Shown: positions 25,850 through 37,440 of the stretch, one piece after another | How positions within the stretch are numbered: the stretch's first letter is position 1 | Layout: each line of letters starts with the position of its first letter | Notes under the pieces: model-generated | Told to the model about the DNA's origin: nothing | The model's database searches: none | What the model saw: only the letters and a program-made list of their open reading frames with translations | Assembly: GCA_034401795.1 (NCBI GenBank) | Contig: CM067372.1 | Span: 13,650,940 to 13,714,939, forward strand | Length of the DNA: 64,000 nt | DNA from: Chaetoderma sp. LZ-2023a | Taxonomy: Eukaryota > Mollusca > Caudofoveata > Chaetodermatida > Chaetodermatidae | Direction: 5' to 3' | Program-made: the position numbers and the translations under genes

Positions 25850-26372
25850 CCGTGGTCAGGTTCGACTCGCTAACTATGGTAAGTTTGCTGGCTGAACATG
25901 CGCAGTTGCTATGCCCAGTCGGATGCTAAATAGCTAACTATAGTTCGTTGGTACCCGGTTCCCCATTGAATTAATATTTACCAGTCTCCATTAACCCTTT
26001 CTGTCATCTGTTTTGATGACTTACGAAAATGGGTTATTTTTTACCGCTAAGACGTCAAGAAGCATCCATATGACATAAAGTGGGAAGGAATAGGGTCTTG
26101 GGAACATTGACATACAATGGGAAAGCATAATTTCATCAAACCTTATTATTATTTAGTTATTTAGTGAAATATTTACTCTTTTATATCCACTTATTCGTGG
26201 CAAGCGGTCGGTGCCCGCCATTTTGAAATTTACGCAAATATCGCACTAACCATCTGAACCGAGCTCAGGTGCTCGGTTGACTATAGTTGACTAGCTAGTT
26301 AACTATTTCAAGTTCGACTGGGAATCTAGTTAGCTATATCTAACTATGGTTAGGAGTCGAATTCGATCCATG
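25850..26372. mobile_element. Foldback-like element with CTAACTATAGTT subterminal repeats
   Basis: The ends are imperfect inverted copies: GGTTCGACTCGCTAACTATGG near 25858 against CTAACTATGGTTAGGAGTCGA near 26341. Additional inverted CTAACTATAGTT and AGTTAACTA motifs lie just inside. There is no coding capacity. It is probably a non-autonomous DNA element. Confidence 0.45.
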
Positions 26373-26657
26373 TTTGATGTATGAGTATTTCTTCTTTACA
26401 GCAGTAAGTTATGTTAAAGCAGAAATCCCACAAATGTCGACACCAATATTTTGATTACAATACTGAGAATAAATGTGCTACACCGCATTGAGTGTCGAGG
26501 ATCAGTTTTCCATGCTGTGTCGGAATCATGAAGTTTACTGTTAAGTTAAAGTCTTAGTGAGATGTCAGATGAATATCTAAATATTAATGGTTAGTTAATA
26601 AGCAAATTTATCCCTTTAATGGTCAAATTTGGTTAAGAAAACTTAAATATCTGTCAA

Positions 26658-26796
26658 TTGAATGTCTATTTACAGGCCAAGTGAATACAGTTTTTGAGAA
26701 TTTACCACTGGAATGACTGGCTCAATAACCAAGCCAGTCATTCCAGTGGTAAATTTTTAAAAACTGTTCTCTTGACCTGTAAATGGACATTCCACA
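26658..26796. repeat. Hairpin element, family B
   Basis: An almost perfect ~139-bp palindrome: AATTTACCACTGGAATGACT and GGCTC form one arm of the inner stem, and the complementary arm ends CATTCCAGTGGTAAATTT. The outer stem pairs AATGTCTATTTACAGG with CCTGTAAATGGACATT. Related copies lie at 34387-34520 and, as halves, near 38025 and 62753. Confidence 0.8.
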
Positions 26797-26799
26797 AGA

Positions 26800-27454
26800 C
26801 CATAACAGAGGCATGACCGGTATGACCACTAAAGGGTTAAACTATTGCAACATTTATTCAATGTTCTAAAGGTAAGCTGGAAGAGGCCAAAAATGTGAAT
26901 TACTGACCAGAACATGACTCACCAGAACACACAATCAGGTGTCCACATATTGTTCATATTTACGATTACTGGCTCTTCAGAGCCACTGATGTAATAATTA
27001 TGGTTACTTATGTCATTAGAAAGCAGCATAATAACATGGAGGGCACAAGGTCAAGGTCACAGTTACAGAGCTCTCTGTTTGCCAGTGTTAAGTTTATTCA
27101 TGTAGCGGACCATGTTAGGTTATATTTTAGGATACTTAATCATACAGAAACTAAACCTTGATACATGGTTAACTATGCCATTATGATGCAGTATACTGAC
27201 ATTGCGGCCACACGGTAACGTTTTACGTCCACATTTCATCCTAGTTTTCCACATTGCTCAATATCATTGGATGAAATCTTAGACCAGTTACCCATGCTGA
27301 AAGTAGAGAGCACATATACATTGATGTCACTATGTTTTAAAAGTGCAAACCCGTTGTAACCTTATTAGAAAACTGTGTTTCAATTTGTACACTGTTGCAT
27401 TCAGCAAATTATCGGGCATTTTTCTTTCAGGTTTGGTTAACTGTATTGGAAGTA
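26800..27454. other. Intronic stretch without recognisable features
   Basis: AT-rich intronic DNA; I see no gene, repeat or RNA in it. Confidence 0.4.
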
Positions 27455-28262
27455 AACCCGTATATTGAGTGTTAAATGCATGTATTTATCTTGGATACTG
27501 AGTGTTAAATGCATTTGTTCTGTGATATATTTCTTTGGATAATAAGTGTTAAATGCATGTGCTCTGTGATATATTTCTTTGGATAATGAGTGTTAAATGC
27601 ATGTGCTCTGTGATATAGTTCCCTTGGATAATGAGTGTTAAATGCATGTGTTCTATGATATATTTCCCTTGGATAATGAGTGTTAAATGCATGTGCTATG
27701 TGATATATTTCTCTTGGATACTGAGTGTTAAATGCATATGTTCTGTGATATATATATTCCCCTGGATAATGAGTGTTAAATGCATGTGTTTTGTGATATA
27801 TTTTCCTTGGATAATGAGTGTTAAATGCATGTGTTTTGTGATATATATTCCCTTGGATAATGAGTGTTAAATGCATGTGTTTTGTGATATATTTCCCTTA
27901 GATAATGAATGTTAATTGCATGTGTTCTGTCATATTTCTCTTGGATACTGAGTGTTAAATGCATGTGTTGTGTGATATACTTCGCTTGGATACTGAGTGT
28001 TATATGCATGTGTTCTGTCATATATTTCTCTTGAATACTAAGTGTTAAATGCATGTTTTCTGTGACATATTTCCCTTGGATACTGAGTGTTAAATGCATG
28101 TGTTCTGTGACATATTTCCCTTGGGTAATGAGTGTTAAATGCATGTGTTCTGTGATATACTTCTCTTGGATACTGAGTGTTAAATGCATGTGTTCTGTGA
28201 CATATTTCTCTTGGATACTGAGTGTTAAATGCATGTGTTCGGTGACATATTTCCCTTGAATA
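27455..28262. repeat. 45-bp minisatellite, ~17 units
   Basis: The unit combines TGGATAATGAGTGTTAAATG with CATGTGTTCTGTGATATATT and TCCCT. Because 45 is a multiple of 3, reading frames run through it on both strands without being genes. Each unit contains an ATGCAT palindrome. Confidence 0.92.
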
Positions 28263-28446
28263 GCTGAATGTCCAGCATCATACATAAGTTGGATATGAGC
28301 CTACAGGTCAAAGGTCATGGCTGAAGTGTAAATCTTGTCAGTTGACTCTTATTATGTAGAATTCCAGTCATGGTCATTGTTATTCACCCTGTTCTGAGTT
28401 TAGCTTGAACCAAGCTTATTTGGCCAGTGTGTCTTCTGATTTACAG

Positions 28447-28644
28447 GAAGAAATCGTAATCATTGATGATTCATCAAGCATGTATACCGGTCAAAGAGGG
28501 TCACCAATGACTTTCAGCTCAAAAGAAAGAGGCGACCAACCGACGAATGTTAAAATCACAAAGCTAAAACGTGGTCGGCCTCGAAAATCTCAGAGCCCCG
28601 GCTCCGACCATCACAGGATGTCAGGGTTACTGGATAATGTACAG
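28447..28644 (+). CDS. Host gene exon: SIM-like plus AT-hook module
   Basis: The acceptor is TGATTTACAG, as in the two copies above. The peptide starts EEIVIIDDSSSMYTG; IVIIDDSSS is a strong SIM-like core with acidic and serine flank. It later carries KLKRGRPRKSQSPGS, a canonical AT-hook. Two in-frame donors are possible: GAT|AAT|GTACAG (ending 28638) or CAG|GTATTA (ending 28644); I prefer the second for its CAG|GT context. The length is 66 (or 64) codons, phase 0. The SQSP/SQRP phrase after the hook is shared with the exons at 8948 and 21465, so the three are one duplicated series. Confidence 0.72.
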
Positions 28645-28690
28645 GTATTAGATGCACCATTCGTCAATAGTTCAATATATTATTATTATT

Positions 28691-29860
28691 AGCTCACCTG
28701 GCCTGAAAGGCTAAGTGAGCTTATGCCGTGACGACCGTCCGTCGTCCATCCATCATCCGTTAACTTTTCTTTTAAACGACTTCTTCTTAAGAACCTCTGG
28801 GCCGATTTCAATTATATTTGGCAGGAAGTATCCCTAGGGCATAGGGATCCAAGTTTGTTCAAACGAAACCGATCCGCTAATTTGTCCGGCAGCCATCTTG
28901 GATTTTGGCCGATTTTTAGAAACATCTAAAAATCTTCTACGAAACTGCTTGAGGGATTGAAGCAAACCTCATGAAATATGATCTAGGGCAAGAGGTGAAC
29001 CAAGTTTGTTCAAGGGAACTTGATTGCTCAAATGGTTTGGCGGCCATCTTGGTCACCTTAGTTTTAGCGAAAATGACTTCTCCAGAACCGTTGAAGGGAT
29101 CAGGTCAAAATTTGGCAGATATGATTAGGGACTAAGAGCTATTAAAGTTTGTTCAAAAGAAGTTGATCCGTCAAAAAACATGGCCACCGTGGGCCAATCA
29201 ATATATCACGTGTTTGGTGGCAATATTGGATTTTTTTATTTGATGGATTTTAAGGGCAAAATTGGTTTTATAAATGTTTTTGCGTATTCTGATCTCAAAT
29301 TTGTAATTTTCGAAGCGCTCGGATAAACGGTTTGGCGGCCATCGTGGATCATTTTCCTGCCAAAAGCTCACATACTAAAGCAATGGGAAATTTTTAATGT
29401 TTTCTCGAGAACTACTGGGCCGATTTCAATTATATTTGGTAGGAAGCATCCTTAGGGCATACAGATTCAAGTTTGTTCAAACAAAGCTGATCGGCCAATT
29501 TGACCGCTGGCCATCTTGGATTTCAGCCGATTTTTAGAAATGTTTTTAAAAATCTCCGAAACCGTTTGAGGGATCGATTCAGACCTCATGAGATATGATC
29601 TACAACAAGAGCTGACCCAAGTTTGTTCAAGGGAACTTGATTGACCAAATGGTTCAGCGGCCAGCTTGATGACCTCGTTTACGTAAAAACAACTTCCCCA
29701 GAACCGCTGAACCGATCAGGCCGAAATTTGTGATATATGATTAGGGACTAAGGGTCATTAAAGAACTAATGGGCCGATTTCAGTTATAATTGGCAGGATT
29801 CCAGTTTGTTCAAATGAAGCCGATAGGCCAATTTGGCTGGCAGCCATCGTGTTGTTAATG
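28691..29860. repeat. Dispersed repeat family A, near-complete copy
   Basis: It starts AGCTCACCTGGCCTGAAAGG and AGTGAGCTTATGCC, then holds two degenerate ~600-bp subrepeats with GGGCCGATTTCAATTATATT and GCGGCCATCTTGG. Copies lie at 79-576 and around DIRS-B. Non-coding. Confidence 0.78.
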
Positions 29861-29900
29861 ACCATTCTATGTAGGAAATCATGAATAATTAATGGAGACA

Positions 29901-29980
29901 TATTGAATCTTTTCAAAATTGCTGTCTGGAAGTTGTTGCTGCCACTTCCAGTCAATGTAATTTCAAAATAGTCAACAGTT
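29901..29980. repeat. Hairpin element, family A (copy 1)
   Basis: An inverted repeat: TTGAATCTTTTCAAAATT and CTGGAAGTTGTTGCTGCC fold onto CACTTCCAGTCAATGTAATT and CAAAATAGTCAAC. It matches the other family A hairpins. Confidence 0.65.
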
Positions 29981-30185
29981 TGAAGATGTTTTGCAGTATT
30001 GCTTACTAATAAATGTAATGTATGTATGTGTCCATACTCATGCCCGGCCTCTCAACATGACTTCTTTCAACATCGGGACATACGATATGTAGATTTATCA
30101 CGCTGTTTATACATGCTGTTATATCTTAACCATTTGACTGCTGAGATTTTGCAGATAACAATCCAAGGGTTATATCTCTGGACCG

Positions 30186-30275
30186 GCTAAATATTTTGAA
30201 AATATCTGACTGAAAGTTGTTGGTGGCAAAGCCACTAACAACTTTCAGTCAAATAGCTTTTAAAATACTCGGCAA
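30186..30275. repeat. Hairpin element, family A (copy 2)
   Basis: TGACTGAAAGTTGTTGGTGG pairs with CCACTAACAACTTTCAGTCA, an essentially perfect 20-bp stem with outer TATTTTGAAAATA complementarity. Confidence 0.72.
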
Positions 30276-30764
30276 GTCAGGAGGTTTTGGTCATTGAAAT
30301 TATTGTCTGGTGACGAGATAATTAACGGTAACATACAATAATATATCATTATCAAGAATTTATCACATCTGGTCTGTGAGCATCACAGGTAGTGGATTAA
30401 CAATTCTATTCTGCAGTAATTGAAATAATATCATACTGCTAGCTTTGTGAGGAATACATGCATTATTCACACACCACTGTTTGACTAGTTTCCACCTTTT
30501 GCATCCCATCTATAATTGGCTTTTTTAACCCTCTGAACCCTGAATTTATTTAACGCCGGAAAACCTGCCCCCATGTGTGTATGCTTAATTTTTTTTACGG
30601 TGTCAGCCTATAGCCGTAGGTATGTCCAGAGCCGGAATTATGACCTTTCATGTCAAAGTGTTAAATTGCTATATTTCTGATGAATGAAACGCTATTAGTA
30701 CATAACTACGGCTCTCGTAAAGTGTTTTATAACACCTGATATATCTGGTATCTCACATTCCCAG

Positions 30765-30908
30765 TCAGCAAAACAGATCCAAGGTTCTGACCAGTCTTCT
30801 AGACCACCTTCCACACCAGGCATTAAACTAGGAAAGCGTGGAAGAGACGAGCAAACACGCCACGAGAATGAAATACCACACAGCACAATAGTGGCACTAT
30901 CAGATTCT
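30765..30908 (+). CDS. Host gene exon: degenerate AT-hook and C-terminal SIM-like core
   Basis: 48 codons, phase 0, with a TCACATTCCCAG acceptor and a consensus TCT|GTAAGT donor. The peptide includes GIKLGKRGRDEQTRHENE, where KRGRDE looks like an AT-hook that lost its proline, and ends STIVALSDS, a SIM-like core followed by acid and serine. The serine/proline-rich start (SSRPPSTPG) looks disordered. It belongs to the series by phase, length and motif pair. Confidence 0.65.
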
Positions 30909-31089
30909 GTAAGTTTAGAATGGAAGCGATTATTTCTAGCTATGCCACATACATTACTAGCTAAGCTCCGCCCACTTTAGTTTAGGAGTGCAATGTTTTG
31001 TCTCGACTGCTAGAAGCTGGCTGGATTAACCCTTTCAAGACTGAAATTCGAGTATTTTAATTTTAAAGCAACAATACAGAGGTCCATAC

Positions 31090-31178
31090 TGTTGAATATT
31101 TTAAAACTAATTTGACTGGAAGCAATTGCTGCCTTGGACAGCAACCGTTTCCAGTCAAATCACTTTAAAGTTCAATAG
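31090..31178. repeat. Hairpin element, family A (copy 3)
   Basis: GTTGAATATTTTAAAACTAA and TTTGACTGGAAGCAATTGCT pair with GCAACCGTTTCCAGTCAAAT and CACTTTAAAGTTCAAT. It lies 182 bp after the exon at 30765-30908. Confidence 0.75.
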
Positions 31179-31404
31179 AATTCTACTTACATTAATACGA
31201 TTTGTTTTGTAGGCATTAGATCTTTATAGCAAAGTAATTCTAAATTCTTATTCTGTTGGCTATTCCTTTCCAAAGCTAGATCTGTGGTTAATAAATCTGA
31301 TGTAGTTTTTATGATACAAATGAGACTGTACGTGTGATGATGTAGAGTGTCGCTTTGATGACGACCTTCATTCAGATTCGTGTAAATTAATGAATGATGT
31401 TTAT

Positions 31405-31665
31405 TGTGACTTGCGAGTGTCTCATGATATCTTCATTATCCACTACTGGGCAATGTTTATTGTGACTTACGAGTGTCTCAAGATATCTTTATTACGACTT
31501 GCGAGAGTCGGTCAAGATATCTTTATTGCGACGTGTGAGTGTCTCTCAAGATATCTTTATTGCGACTTGCGAGTGTCTCTCAAGATATCTTTATTGCGAC
31601 TTGCAAGTGTCTCTCAAGATATCTTTATTGCGACTTGCGAGTGTCTCTCAAGATATCTGTATTGT
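31405..31665. repeat. 34-bp minisatellite, ~8 units
   Basis: The unit joins CTTGCGAGTGTCTCTCAAGA and TATCTTTATTGCGA, with the first units most degenerate. Reading frames across it are repeat artefacts. Confidence 0.9.
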
Positions 31666-31947
31666 CCACTACTGTACAGGGAATGGACAAATCTGATCTG
31701 TCACTCACGTATCTGATGTCAATCAATTATGTCACATGTAGGCTGATGTCACGATCAAAATACATAATGAATGACTTATCTATCTACCTCCGTTGTGAAC
31801 TGATTTTACTGAACCAAGTTAATTTAGTTATTCATCAGCTTACCTGTATAGCTACCATGAAAATTAGATTCTTGGAAGTCGGGGTGCAAAGTATATAAAT
31901 CGATCCCAACACGGGATTAGCTAGAAATAGATCCCTGTACTTGCAGC

Positions 31948-33945
31948 AGTATTGAAGCTGGCATAATGGATGTTGTATGGAAGCTGGCATAATGGATGTT
32001 GTATTGAATCTGTCATAATGGATGTTGTATCGAAGCTGTCATAATGTAGTTGTATGGAATCTGTCATAATGGATGTTATATGGAAGCTGTCATAATGGAT
32101 GTTGTATGGAAGCTGTCATAATGGATGTTGTATTGAAGCTGTCATAATGGATGTTGTATGGAAGCTGTCATAATGGATGTTGTATTGAAGCTGTCATAAT
32201 GGATGTTGTATGGAAGCTGTCATAATGGATGTTGTATTGAAGCTGTCATAATGGATGTTGTATGGAAGCTGTCACAATGGATGTATGGAAGCTGTCATAA
32301 TGTAGTTGTATGGAAGCTGTCATAATGGATGTGGTATGGAAGCTGTCATAATGGATGTATGAAAGCTGTCATAATGGATGTTGTATGAAAGCTGTCATAA
32401 TGGATGTTGTATGGAAGCTGTCATAATGTAGTTGTATGGAAGCTGTCATAATGGATGTTGTGTTGAAACCTGTCATAATGGATGTTGTATGGAAGCTGTC
32501 GTAATGGATGTTGTATGGAAGCTGTCGTAATGGATGTTGTATGGAAGCTGTCATAATGGATGTTGTATGGAAGCTGTCATAATGGATGTTGTATGGAAGC
32601 TGTCATAATGGATGTTGTATGGAAGCTGTCATAATGGATGTTGTATGGAAGCTGTCATAATGTAGTTGTATGGAAGCTGTCATAATGGATGTTGTGTTGA
32701 AACCTGTCATAATGGATGTTGTATGGAAGCTGTCATAATGGATGTTGTATGGAAGCTGTCATAATGGATGTTGTATGGAAGCTGCCATAATGGATGTCAT
32801 ATGGAAGCTGTCATAATGGATGTTGTATGGAAGCTGACATAATGGATGTCATGTGGAAGGGATCATAATGGATGTCATATGGAACCTGTCATAATGGATG
32901 TTGTATGGAAGCTGTCATAATGGATGTCATATGGAAGCTGTCATAATGGGATTTGTATGGAAGCTGTCATAATGGGCATTGTATGGAAGCTGTCATAATG
33001 GGCATTGTATGGAAGCTGTCATAATGGGATTTGTATGGAAGCTGTCATAATGGGTGTTGTATGGAAGCTGTCATATGGATGTATGGAGGCTGTCATAATG
33101 GATGTATGGAACCTGTCATAATGGATGTTGTATGGAAGCAGTCATAATTGGTGTTGTATGGAAGCTGTCATAATTGGTGTTGTATGGAAGCTGTCATAAT
33201 GGATGTTGTATGGAAGCTGTCATAATGGATGTTGTATGGAAGCTGTCATAATTGGTGTTGTATGGAAGCTGTCATAATTGGTGTTGTATGGAAGCTGTCA
33301 TAATGGATGTTGTATGGAAGCTGTCATAATGGATGTTGTATGGAAGCTGTCATAATGGATGTTGTATGGAACCTGTCATAATGGATGTTGTATGGAAGCT
33401 GTCATAATGCATGTTGTATTGAAGCTGTCATAATGGATGTTGTATGGAAGCTGTCATAATGGATGTTGTATGGAAGCTGTCGTAATGGATGTCGTATGGA
33501 AGCTGTCATAATGGATGTTGTATGGAAGCTGTCATAATGGATATTATATGGAAGCTGTCATAATGGATGTTGTATTGAAACCTGTCATAATGGATGTTGT
33601 ATGGAAGCTGTCATAATGGATGTTGTATGGAAGCTGTCATGATGGATGTTGTATGGAAGCTGTCATAATGGATGTTGTATGGAAGCTGTCATAATGGATG
33701 TTGTATTGAAACCTGTCATAAAGGATGTTGTATGGAAGCTGTCATAATGGATGTTGTATGGAAGCTGTCATAATGGATGTTGTATGGAAGCTGTCATAAT
33801 GGATGTCATATGGAAGCTGTCATAATGGATGGTGTATGGAAGCTGTCATAATGCATGTATTGAAGCTGTCATAATGGATGTCATATGGAACCTGTCATAA
33901 TGGGTGTTGTATGGAAGCTGTCATAATGGGTGTTGTATTGAATCT
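31948..33945. repeat. 26-bp minisatellite, ~75 units
   Basis: The unit joins GAAGCTGTCATAATGGATGT and TGTATG. Variants (GAAACCTG, GGATGTCATATG, AATTGGTGTTG, ATGGGCATTG) are clustered, indicating local expansions. The array ends 60 bp before the exon at 34005. Confidence 0.95.
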
Positions 33946-34004
33946 AATTATTGTGTTATAGACTTATGTAGTATCTATTCCTTTTCCACTTTTGTATTAT
34001 ACAG

Positions 34005-34190
34005 GAGCCTGAGACAGAAGTTGTAGATCTGACCATCCGAAAACGTGGTCGTCCACCGCGTGACCCCCAGCAAAAGATTGTCACACCAAATGTTAGTGTG
34101 CAAAGTCGATTACTGAAAGCAAGACTTGAACAGCAAAGGAAATCTATAAAATCATCGCCCAGTCCTGAGGCAGTGAAATTTAGAAAACTG
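34005..34190 (+). CDS. Host gene exon: canonical SIM and AT-hook
   Basis: 62 codons, phase 0, with a TTGTATTATACAG acceptor and a CTG|GTATGT donor. The peptide begins EPETEVVDLTIRKRGRPPRD. EVVDLT is a classic SUMO-interaction motif of the V-V-D-L-T type known from RNF4 and PIAS proteins, and RKRGRPPR immediately after is a canonical AT-hook. The rest is basic and helical (SRLLKARLEQQRKS), then SSPSPEAV. This is the clearest instance of the module and anchors the interpretation of the others. Confidence 0.78.
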
Positions 34191-34386
34191 GTATGTGGTA
34201 GGCCTGTAGCAGCACATGTGTATACAATAAATGTATGTGATAATTAGTGATCATTGAATATGTGTGTTTGTCTATCTGTGCTTCTATCGTGTTGAGTTTT
34301 CATCCATATATGTCACATCACAGGTATCACATTTATCCCTTTAAACCTCGAATTTGTTCAAGAAAATTTTAATTTTCACATAGAAA

Positions 34387-34520
34387 ATGTCCATTTGCAG
34401 ACCAGGAGAAGCCAATTTTTGAAAATTTACCACTAGAATAACTGGCTCAGTTATCGAGCCAGTCATTCCAGTTGTAAATTTTTAAGAAGTCTTCTTTTGT
34501 TCTACAAATGGACATTTCTC
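34387..34520. repeat. Hairpin element, family B (second copy)
   Basis: The arms AATGTCCATTTGCAGACCAG and AATTTACCACTAGAATAACT are mirrored by AGTCATTCCAGTTGTAAATT and TACAAATGGACATT. It lies about 200 bp after the exon at 34005-34190. Confidence 0.75.
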
Positions 34521-34559
34521 AAGCCCACTGCTGGAGCTGTCTTTGGCTGATACATGTAT

Positions 34560-35240
34560 TAAAGGGTTTCAAGCCATCATGGCAGTGAATTTATGATCGT
34601 GTTCCGTAATGATGTCCAGAATTATCCATAGAATATCAAGTTGTATCAAGATGACTTGATGGTTAATGGAGTAGTAATTTTAGAATTTAAGTGTAGGTCG
34701 CCATACTAAAACCCAGCGATGCAGTGAATCGGCAATCGGATCCATAATGGTATTGAGTCACCCATAGAATATCCCTCTAAATTCTTAGCCAGATGGGTTG
34801 ATAAATAACAGAGGAGTCGCAATTTAAGTTTATGGCTGTGGTATCATACTAAAACTGCATGGCAGTGAATTGAAAATCAAGCTCTGTAATCATAGCAACA
34901 GATACCAATAAAATGTCTCTAGTTTTATCCAGATCAGTTCTTCAATAGCAGAAGAATAGCGACTTTAAAATTTAGTTATTGGGGCAGGTGCGGTACCCTT
35001 ATAAAGCTCACCAGGTTGATGACTCGAAAATTTGGCTCAGTAATGATACATGTCAATAATTACCCTCTGGAATATCTTACTGATGTTTATCTAGCTGCAT
35101 TCATCACTAATAAAGGAATAGCAATTTTAAAATTTTAGACTCAAGCACTCTACTAAAAACAAGTACGGGCACCATTCTAAAAACAAGTATGGTAATGAAT
35201 CCGAAAATCAGGCTCCATACTTACGTCGGCCCCTGGTATA
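34560..35240. repeat. Degenerate ~150-bp tandem repeat (family F)
   Basis: Four to five diverged units share GGCAGTGAATT..AAAATC, CCATAGAATATC.. and a closing AATAGCGACTTTAAAATTTA. It is probably an old dispersed element and is non-coding. Confidence 0.5.
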
Positions 35241-35612
35241 TAGAACTGTGTGTGAATTATCGGCGATGGATTGGATGAGAACTGAATGAGGAGCAAAAAG
35301 AAACAAAATATCCACAACAAGAACATGACAAATCTTTAGATATCTGATCCGGATCAAGTCTTCTTGGCTTACAAATGAATACTGATTAAGCAACAACTTC
35401 AACTCTCTTGACAAATCTGTCTATTAAATATTTGATTGATATAACTAGTGGGTGCTTTGAGTCGCTGTTCACATAAGAGGTTAATTTCTGTCATGTTATA
35501 TCCATTTTTTATCTATATTTAGGACTTATTTATGATCAGGCTGCTGTCAAAATGGAAATTATTAACTAACAAGAGCTGCTGTACAGTTTGAAACTAATGT
35601 CGCTAACAGTTG

Positions 35613-35620
35613 TTGTGTGT

Positions 35621-35688
<68 letters not shown>

Positions 35689-35692
35689 ATGT
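35613..35692. repeat. (GT)n microsatellite
   Basis: About 35 GT units followed by GCGTGCGTGCGT. Cys-Val and His-Thr reading frames across it are artefacts. Confidence 0.97.
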
Positions 35693-35800
35693 GTGCGTGC
35701 CCATGTGCATATCTGCCTGTGTGCCTGCCTGTGGGCCTCCCTGCACACAAGTGTGTAATTATATCATCTGATTCTGCTCATGTTTTCTTTTCTCTTTTAG

Positions 35801-35998
35801 ACGATTGCTGTATCCAAAGCTGTAAAAAAGCGTGGCCCTTCTGCATCAATACAGGGCGTATCACATCAGTCACACAAACTTCCAAAGAACATATCAGTAA
35901 GCAGGTTAAGGAAATTACCTCTACCCGCTCAATGCGGAAAAATAGCCACAGCTAAAGCAACAAAGTGTATACCTGTTCACAGCTCTCTCTCGTTAAAG
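35801..35998 (+). CDS. Host gene exon: basic segment with degenerate hook
   Basis: 66 codons, phase 0, with a TTTTCTCTTTTAG acceptor and an AAG|GTATGT donor. The peptide contains AVSKAVKKRGPSASIQG, where KKRGPS resembles an AT-hook missing the second Arg, then a Lys/Arg/Leu-rich stretch (VSRLRKLPLPAQ). No SIM-like core is visible. Another + frame overlaps this exon and reads through the donor, but it lacks motif content. Confidence 0.62.
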
Positions 35999-36130
35999 GT
36001 ATGTGTGCTATAGCCAGTAGGGCCTGTTCAGTTACTCATCTGGCTCGTGCAATTAAAGCCTGTCAGTTTCTTAAGCATTTCACCAACAAATCCATGAAAA
36101 AATAAATTCTTTACAATATAAAACTTATTT

Positions 36131-36206
36131 TGTTGAATAGTTTGAAAATAATTTGACTAGAAGACAATAGCTTCCAGTCAAATTAATTTCAAAATATTCA
36201 GCAGTT
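36131..36206. repeat. Hairpin element, family A (copy 4)
   Basis: TGTTGAATAGTTTGAAAATA and ATTTGACTAGAAG pair with CTTCCAGTCAAATTAATTTC and AAAATATTCAGCA. It lies 133 bp after the exon at 35801-35998. Confidence 0.75.
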
Positions 36207-36319
36207 TTCATGTACGGTTGCCTTGAATATGAGATATGGGGAATTCATCAGTGAACGTGTTAATGCTTTGACTGTTAAAAACCAGGTCGGACAAATTCCT
36301 TTTGATATAAAGAATACTC

Positions 36320-36411
36320 TGTTGAATATTTTGAAACTAATTTGACTAGGATCAGTTGCTGCCTATAGCAGCAACAATACCCCAGTCAAATTAATTTTGA
36401 AACATTCACCA
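36320..36411. repeat. Hairpin element, family A (copy 5)
   Basis: TGTTGAATATTTTGAAACTA and ATTTGACTAGGATCAGTTGC pair with GCAACAATACCCCAGTCAAA and TTAATTTTGAAACATTCACC. Confidence 0.75.
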
Positions 36412-36751
36412 GCTAATCTGAGTGTATAACTGTCCTGTAGCTGTGCCACTGACATTTTGGGGGTTAGTGTTCTGTTCACTTTTAATAACATGTTTCTGGG
36501 TTAAATTACTTATACAAATTAACTCATTACTCGTTAAGAGGCACGTGTCAATCAAAGCTGGAACTATAATTTACAATTATGCGCTAATAATGATATAAAT
36601 GGAAGCTATAATTTGTGGACATTTTGCACTTATATGAGTGATTCAGCTGTATAGCTCCTTTAAGAGCCATTATTTTACTACATATATATTTATAGAAAAC
36701 CAACATTTAAATATAAGTCCATCATTTATTTATTAAAATATATCACTGTTT

Positions 36752-37440
36752 GCCTCATATTCAGATGTGATTGACTCATATTCAGATCTGATTGACTCAT
36801 ATTCAGATGTGATTGACTCATATTCAGGTGTGATTGACTCATATTCAGATGTGATTGACTCATTCAGGTGTGATTGACTCATATTCAGGTGTGATTGACT
36901 CATATTCAGGTGTGATTGACTCATATTCAGGTGTGATTGACTCATATTCAGGTGTGATTGACTCATATTCAGGTGTGGTTGACTCATATTCAGGTGTGGT
37001 TGACTCATATTCAGGTGTGGTTGACTCATATTCAGGTGTGATTGACTCATATTCAGGTGTGATTGACTCATATTCAGGTGTGGTTGACTCATATGCAGGT
37101 GTGGTTGACTCATATTCAGGTGTGATTGACTCATATTCAGGTGTGATTGACTCATATTCAGGTGTGATTGACTCATATTCAGGTGTGATTGACTCATATT
37201 CAGGTGTGGTTGACTCATATTCAGGTGTGGTTGACTCATATTCAGGTGTGATTGACTCATATTCAGGTGTGATTGACTCATATTCAGGTGTGATTGACTC
37301 ATATTCAAATATGATTGACTCATATTCAGAGTTGTTGGAACGTTATCCAGAGCTGTTTGACTCGTAGTTAGAATTGTTCAAATGGTATTCAGAGTTGTTT
37401 GACTGATATTCAGAGTTGTTGGAATGATATTCAGAGTTGG
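36752..37440. repeat. 21-bp minisatellite carrying the AP-1 site TGACTCA
   Basis: About 27 regular units of GATTGACTCATATTCAGGTG plus T (core 36757-37330), followed by degenerate units with TATTCAGAGTTGTT. Each unit contains TGACTCA, the AP-1/TRE consensus. Because 21 is a multiple of 3, both strands show long frames (a VIDSYSG repeat on +, an HLNMSQS repeat on -). These are tandem-repeat artefacts. Confidence 0.93.

Noticed and set aside
27505..28285. Long minus-strand frames (His-Leu-Thr-rich repeat protein) and their + counterparts
   Set aside because: They result from a 45-bp tandem unit whose length is a multiple of three; open on both strands, no start context or flanking motif.
35562..35955. 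Cys-Val and His-Thr frames around the GT microsatellite
   Set aside because: Microsatellite artefacts; the + frame overlapping the exon at 35801 is out of the exon's phase and lacks its motifs.
36733..37367. Repeat proteins MSQSHLN (-) and VIDSYSG (+)
   Set aside because: Both strands are open only because the 21-bp unit lacks stops; no splice sites, signal peptide or promoter supports a gene.
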